This document shows positions 58,853 through 64,000 of a DNA stretch of 64,000 bases, one piece after another (within the stretch, counting starts at the first letter, position 1; each line of letters starts with the position of its first letter). The notes below the pieces were generated by a model that saw nothing but the letters and a program-made list of their open reading frames with translations, did not search any database and had not been told where the DNA came from. Made by a program: the position numbers and the translations under genes. The stretch is from Arthrobacter sp. fls2-241-R2A-200 (GTDB lineage Bacteria; Actinomycetota; Actinomycetes; Actinomycetales; Micrococcaceae): the NCBI RefSeq assembly GCF_030209745.1, contig NZ_JARVRJ010000011.1:1-64000 (forward strand). The letters run 5' to 3'.

Positions 58853-61351
58853 TCAACCAACCAAGGTTCGCAGCAACCGGGCTGAATGCCGGACCGACAA
58901 TCCAGGAAGATAAGCCCGGCTGAGGGCCCGCCCCACGGCCGGGAGATCCAAAGGGTCCTGATAATACATGTACAAGGTCCGATACTCCGGTTGGAACCGT
59001 GATTTAAACGAGGCAAGGGACCTGAATCCATAAACGGGTTCCAACGCTTGTCCCACCACCTCCAATATTCCAGGCAACCCCTCTGCCTGTTCAATGTCGT
59101 TCTTCTCCGGCGTCAGGGGCGAGCCTGACAACGAGATTACTTCCACCGTTTCCCGCAGATGAAGCACTGCCGAAGCGATCATGAACTCCATGACTCCTGG
59201 AAAGGCACCACTGCGACGCCGCATGAAGTCCAAGGTCCAACTGACCACCCTGCCGTTTTCGAAGACGGGCAACCAACTTGTCACCCCATAAACACGGCCA
59301 GAGGCGTCCACCGCGACGCAACACAGAACATCAGGGTCTTCGAGCTCGTCGAGGCCGCCCAGCGTAAAGCCCATTTCAGGGATGCGCTTCGTCGCGGCCC
59401 ACTCTTCCGAAACCTCGCTCACCTGTGCCCTGATGCCGTGCGGGAAGTCTGCGTACGCGCCCCATACAGCTTCGATCCCCATCTTGGCTGCGCGGTTCAG
59501 GGCAGTCCGCACGTTCTGCCACTCTTTGCCTCGAAAGACGAGTTCCCGAACACGCAACCGAGTTTCCTGGGCCACAGCCACCCGGCGGAATCCCCTGGCC
59601 TCCAACGCGGGCCATAGCTCCTCGGTACATGAGTACAGGCACGGTATCAGCGCCCGACGCGTGCAATCCTCCATGAATCCGTCCACGGTAGCCTGCTGCT
59701 GTTCACGCGATCCAAACGGTCCAGCCAAGGTAAGAGCCACATGGCCGTGCTGCTGATACGCCACTCCCCCGGTACCTTCGGGGTTGAACCAATATTTATT
59801 CGGAGCCCAAAGCGCCATCCAGGAGAGCGAATCGCCGCCAACCTTGACCAAGGCGCGCGCACGCTCCCTGCCGTGGTGATCCATAGCTCCCGCGGGATGA
59901 CGCCGAACCAGGAGCACCCAGACCCCTATCAAGGCCACCAGCCAGAAAACTGTCCCCGAATAGGAGAAAAGGAAGACTTCAAGGGCATCACGGTCTGCGA
60001 ATACCTTTCGATACGCTGCCGGCAACGGGACCGGCAGGTACTGCCTGGCAAGTTCAGCCGCTAAACCCAACAGACCGCCGTCGCGCGCCATTCCCCCGGA
60101 GGCAAGCCAAACATCGGCATAAGCCAAGATGAGGATGCCGCCTGTCATGCCAACCAGCCAGAAGACCCGGCGTCGTAAGCGGGAGGAAGACTCCACCCTG
60201 AAATGGCCACGATAGGCAAACAGCAAGGAGGCGAGTACCAACGGAACAAGAACCACCGGCATCAGGTGCACGATGGCGGTGTCCATCGCGCCCACGCGAG
60301 GACGTCCTTGGGACAGGGCTATGCCTGCAAACAGACCGAGGTACGTCGCAGATAGTGCCACCACCAACAGTTGCACGCCGATCGCGATGCCCAGCGCCAT
60401 CCGCCGGCCGCGACGCATGCCGTCAGCACAGATAAGAAGCAGTACTACCGGTACCACTGCCAGGGCGAGGCCGAAAGGACCGGGGTGGCCTTGCCGTGCT
60501 ATTTCGAGGCAGGCTACATCGATCGTGCCGCCGCAATTGCCCTCCACTTGGCTCAAGGTGGGCAGCGGGTTGAGAATCACATCCCGCAGGAGGGCCAACG
60601 GCCCGGATGGACTGCTCGCCGCCGCAGCCACCAAGGGACCGACGGCGAAAATCGCCGTGACGAGAGAGAGCAGATTCCGGACCTCCCGGCCAGTGGAACG
60701 CCGCAACTGAAGACTCCCCCGGCTGCTCTGGGTCCATAGCCCGGCAATTAGGCCTATAAGGGCGCCAATAAGACCCATGACCGTCTCCGCATGGCCAACA
60801 TAGAGGACCAAGAGAATGGACAGGGCCAGGACCGCGGTACGCAAGCGGCGTTGCCACAGGGTCGAGAAGAGGCCACTGGCAGCAAGAGTGGTCGCGAGGA
60901 TAGCCCCATAAGGCCCGATAAGCGCTGTGTCGGCCATTCGCGACAGCCAACCATCATCGGCGTAAACCGCCACCTGGGTGATCATCAGGAAAGCGGATAC
61001 GCAGGCGAATTGGCTACCTAAGAAGATGGCCGCGGTCTTCAACGCACCGAAACGGCGTTCAGCGAGACTTAGCAGGAACAGGATCATCAAGATCGACGTG
61101 ACATAGGCCAAGGGATTCGTCGTGAAAAACAACGACGTCCAAATGGCCCACCACTGCCCGGCCTTCAGGCCCTCCAGCGTTGCGCCGGCGAACGGCAACC
61201 ATGACTCAGGGGGACCTGCAAAGAAGGTGCCCGCTGCCAGGGACACTGATACGAACACCACCAGCACGAGCAAGGTGAAAGGCGATTTCCGCAGATGGCG
61301 GCCCATCCGGAACCATGCCGGCCGGATGAGGCTCCTGAAAGCCAAGCTCAC
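58853..61351 (-). CDS. Rhomboid-like / DUF2156 fusion, MprF-type lysyl- or acyl-PG synthase
   Basis: 832 aa from a GTG start. Residues about 25-215 form six helices with a rhomboid-like order, but the catalytic G-x-S-G is GPYGAI (Ser replaced by Tyr), while the distal HAETVMGLIGALIG His remains; this half should not be a protease. Several more helices follow to about residue 500. The C-terminal 320 residues are a DUF2156 domain (YWFNPEGTGGVAYQQHG, LRVRELVFRGKEWQNVRTALNRA, SWTLDFMRRRSGAFPGVMEFMI), the GNAT-like aminoacyl-transferase part of MprF. Likely modifies phosphatidylglycerol or another membrane lipid. The usual MprF flippase is replaced by the rhomboid-like region. Confidence 0.85.
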   Translation of the reverse strand: MSLAFRSLIRPAWFRMGRHLRKSPFTLLVLVVFVSVSLAAGTFFAGPPESWLPFAGATLEGLKAGQWWAIWTSLFFTTNPLAYVTSILMILFLLSLAERRFGALKTAAIFLGSQFACVSAFLMITQVAVYADDGWLSRMADTALIGPYGAILATTLAASGLFSTLWQRRLRTAVLALSILLVLYVGHAETVMGLIGALIGLIAGLWTQSSRGSLQLRRSTGREVRNLLSLVTAIFAVGPLVAAAASSPSGPLALLRDVILNPLPTLSQVEGNCGGTIDVACLEIARQGHPGPFGLALAVVPVVLLLICADGMRRGRRMALGIAIGVQLLVVALSATYLGLFAGIALSQGRPRVGAMDTAIVHLMPVVLVPLVLASLLFAYRGHFRVESSSRLRRRVFWLVGMTGGILILAYADVWLASGGMARDGGLLGLAAELARQYLPVPLPAAYRKVFADRDALEVFLFSYSGTVFWLVALIGVWVLLVRRHPAGAMDHHGRERARALVKVGGDSLSWMALWAPNKYWFNPEGTGGVAYQQHGHVALTLAGPFGSREQQQATVDGFMEDCTRRALIPCLYSCTEELWPALEARGFRRVAVAQETRLRVRELVFRGKEWQNVRTALNRAAKMGIEAVWGAYADFPHGIRAQVSEVSEEWAATKRIPEMGFTLGGLDELEDPDVLCCVAVDASGRVYGVTSWLPVFENGRVVSWTLDFMRRRSGAFPGVMEFMIASAVLHLRETVEVISLSGSPLTPEKNDIEQAEGLPGILEVVGQALEPVYGFRSLASFKSRFQPEYRTLYMYYQDPLDLPAVGRALSRAYLPGLSVRHSARLLRTLVG

Positions 61352-61497
61352 CGTCCCGACCCCACGTCAGATGGAGCGTGAGACGACGAAATCCACCTCG
61401 GGACAGCATGCGGAAGGTGGATGCTAAAGGGTGCGATTCTCTTCTCCAAGCACATGGTATTTCCAATCCCTGGCCGGAGCCCCGCTCGAAAACAATG

Positions 61498-61929
61498 CTA
61501 TCGCCAGGTTCCAACCCCGATGACGGGTCCGGCTTCCAACCACGAGGACAGTCCGGCGTAAGCATCAAAATTCATGGCCAACATGAACTTGTTGCCTTCG
61601 TACTGAAGCTCCACGATCACGACGTCGGGCTGGACTTTGACGAGTTCGTCTTCCGTTGGTTTACGGCGGCCAAGGAGTTCAAGTGAACTGCGTTTGAACC
61701 TGTGCTTCGGAATCACGCTCAGCGACATCAGGCGAAACCACTCAAGTTCACTGTCCTGATAACGACAAACCCCCATCTGCCAACTGTTACCAGCTGTGCA
61801 AATGGAGGCATCGACCGTGCCCAGGGCACGCCGCAAATTGAAGCGGCGCACCCCGAAAAGGCACAGTGTAAAAATCAGCAACGTAAACGCCGTCGCCAAG
61901 GCGATGAACGGAATGAGGGAATCGTCCAT
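61498..61929 (-). CDS. DUF2550 family membrane protein
   Basis: 143 aa from the ATG at 61929. One N-terminal helix (LIPFIALATAFTLLIFTLCLFGV), then a cytoplasmic domain with GTVDASICTAGNSWQMGVCRYQDSELEWFRL, the DUF2550 core. It always follows atpC in actinobacteria; here only 10 nt separate them. The position suggests a link to ATP synthase or to the downstream cell-envelope genes, but none is shown. Confidence 0.88.
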   Translation of the reverse strand: MDDSLIPFIALATAFTLLIFTLCLFGVRRFNLRRALGTVDASICTAGNSWQMGVCRYQDSELEWFRLMSLSVIPKHRFKRSSLELLGRRKPTEDELVKVQPDVVIVELQYEGNKFMLAMNFDAYAGLSSWLEAGPVIGVGTWR

Positions 61930-61939
61930 CAAGGTCTTG

Positions 61940-62224
61940 CTATCGGATCCCCGCTGTAGCCGCTTCGCCCAGTTGGGCGTTGTCAGCGACAATGACCACA
62001 CGGTTGTTGTCAACGGAGAAGAATCCACCGTCCACGACTACCGCAATTCGGTCACCGGAAACCGGCTGGATTGCCAGCTCGCCAGCGGCCATGATGGCCA
62101 AGAGCGGCGAGTGGCCCGGCAGGATTCCGATTTCACCATCGCTGGTGCGGGCCTTTACCATCTTGGCCGCGCCAGACCACACGAAGTGGTCTGCTGCAAC
62201 AATCTCAACCTCGAGCTCGGCCAT
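61940..62224 (-). CDS. atpC: ATP synthase epsilon subunit
   Basis: 94 aa. ELEVEIVAADHFVWSGAAKMVKARTSDGEIGILPGHSPLLAIM is the epsilon beta-sandwich. The length is short, about 40 residues less than E. coli, because the C-terminal helical hairpin that inhibits ATP hydrolysis is largely missing, as is usual in related actinobacteria. It starts 1 nt after the atpD stop. Confidence 0.96.
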   Translation of the reverse strand: MAELEVEIVAADHFVWSGAAKMVKARTSDGEIGILPGHSPLLAIMAAGELAIQPVSGDRIAVVVDGGFFSVDNNRVVIVADNAQLGEAATAGIR

Positions 62225-62225
62225 A

Positions 62226-63761
<1,536 letters not shown>

Positions 63762-64000
63762 CTAGGACGCTAGGGCGTCGGCGCCGGCAACGATTTCGGA
63801 AAGCTCCTGCGTAATCTCGGCTTGTCGGGCCGTGTTGCGAAGACGCGTGTACTTCTTGATCAAATCGGTAGCGTTGTCACCGGCGGACTTCATGGCACGC
63901 TGGCGGGCTGCGAGCTCGGAAGCCGCCGCCTGCAGCATTGCCGCGAAGATGCGGGATTCGATGTAACGCGGAAGCAGGGCATCGAGAACCTGCTCCGTTT
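63762..64000 (-). CDS. atpG: ATP synthase gamma subunit, 3' part
   Basis: The C-terminal 78 residues; the 5' end lies outside the window. [21 protein letters not shown] and the very end [20 protein letters not shown] are the gamma-subunit C-terminal helix motifs. It is followed by an 84-bp gap and then atpD on the same strand. Confidence 0.97.

Overview
The window is a stretch of high-GC actinobacterial chromosome. Micrococcaceae, most likely Arthrobacter or Paenarthrobacter, is the best guess. The support is high-GC codon use with many GTG starts, malate:quinone oxidoreductase, NucS, an NrtR-type NAD regulator, DUF2550 next to atpC, and a gene order (atpGDC, DUF2550, nucS, YbbN-like thioredoxin, pncB, clpS, DUF2017, murI, metallo-beta-lactamase, rph, rdgB) that resembles the mycobacterial atp to rdgB neighbourhood. 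The genus is inferred from gene content only. I see no insertion sequence, prophage, integrase or CRISPR array.

Layout. 1-1391: the 3' end of a tRNA-Lys gene, a MarR regulator divergent from a BCP peroxiredoxin, and tRNA-Leu. 1516-8087: a lone peptide-type solute-binding lipoprotein, mqo and a single-gene RND exporter. 8151-13317: a flavin-dependent oxidoreductase with its overlapping MarR regulator, a transglutaminase-like protein, a DUF1684 protein, an ion/anion permease and a GtrA protein. 13354-19264: the NAD de novo operon nrtR-nadA-nadB-nadC-nifS (minus strand) behind a 29-bp inverted repeat. 19303-24722: an Lrp/AsnC regulator divergent from an amino-acid permease, then a 2-oxoacid dehydrogenase E1 alpha/beta pair followed by a free-standing lipoyl domain and an alpha/beta hydrolase instead of a normal E2. 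24735-30745: a small MarR-like regulator, a phosphoribosyltransferase, IclR and AraC regulators, an APC permease and an MFS transporter. 30830-39222: sbcCD, an aquaporin, two DUF202 proteins, an ADP-ribosylglycohydrolase and an exonuclease-BRCT protein. 39312-46365: DedA, then clpS-DUF2017-murI-MBL-rph-rdgB (minus) divergent from pncB-pncA (plus). 46392-53362: helicase, DUF3039, nagB, an Old Yellow Enzyme, a YbbN/CnoX-like thioredoxin-TPR protein and a large repeat-bearing membrane protein. 53622-58699: an AI-2E-type exporter, a tandem-repeat cluster, a hydrolase, a zinc-ribbon protein, nucS, nagA and cspA. 58853-64000: a rhomboid-like/DUF2156 MprF-type fusion, DUF2550, atpC, atpD and the 3' part of atpG.

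Themes. NAD economy recurs: de novo synthesis with its regulator, salvage by pncB-pncA, and an ADP-ribosylglycohydrolase. Genome maintenance recurs too: SbcCD, NucS, exonuclease-BRCT, the helicase and RdgB. Sixteen genes have a TANNNT hexamer exactly 6-7 nt upstream of the start codon, the signature of leaderless transcripts; this fixed several start codons. The least ordinary items are the E1-lipoyl-hydrolase operon, the rhomboid-like/DUF2156 fusion, the six-copy 19-bp repeat between convergent genes at 54918-55027, and the mutually overlapping clpS/pncB promoters. No gene-free stretch exceeds 300 bases; the longest (58202-58495) is the cspA leader.
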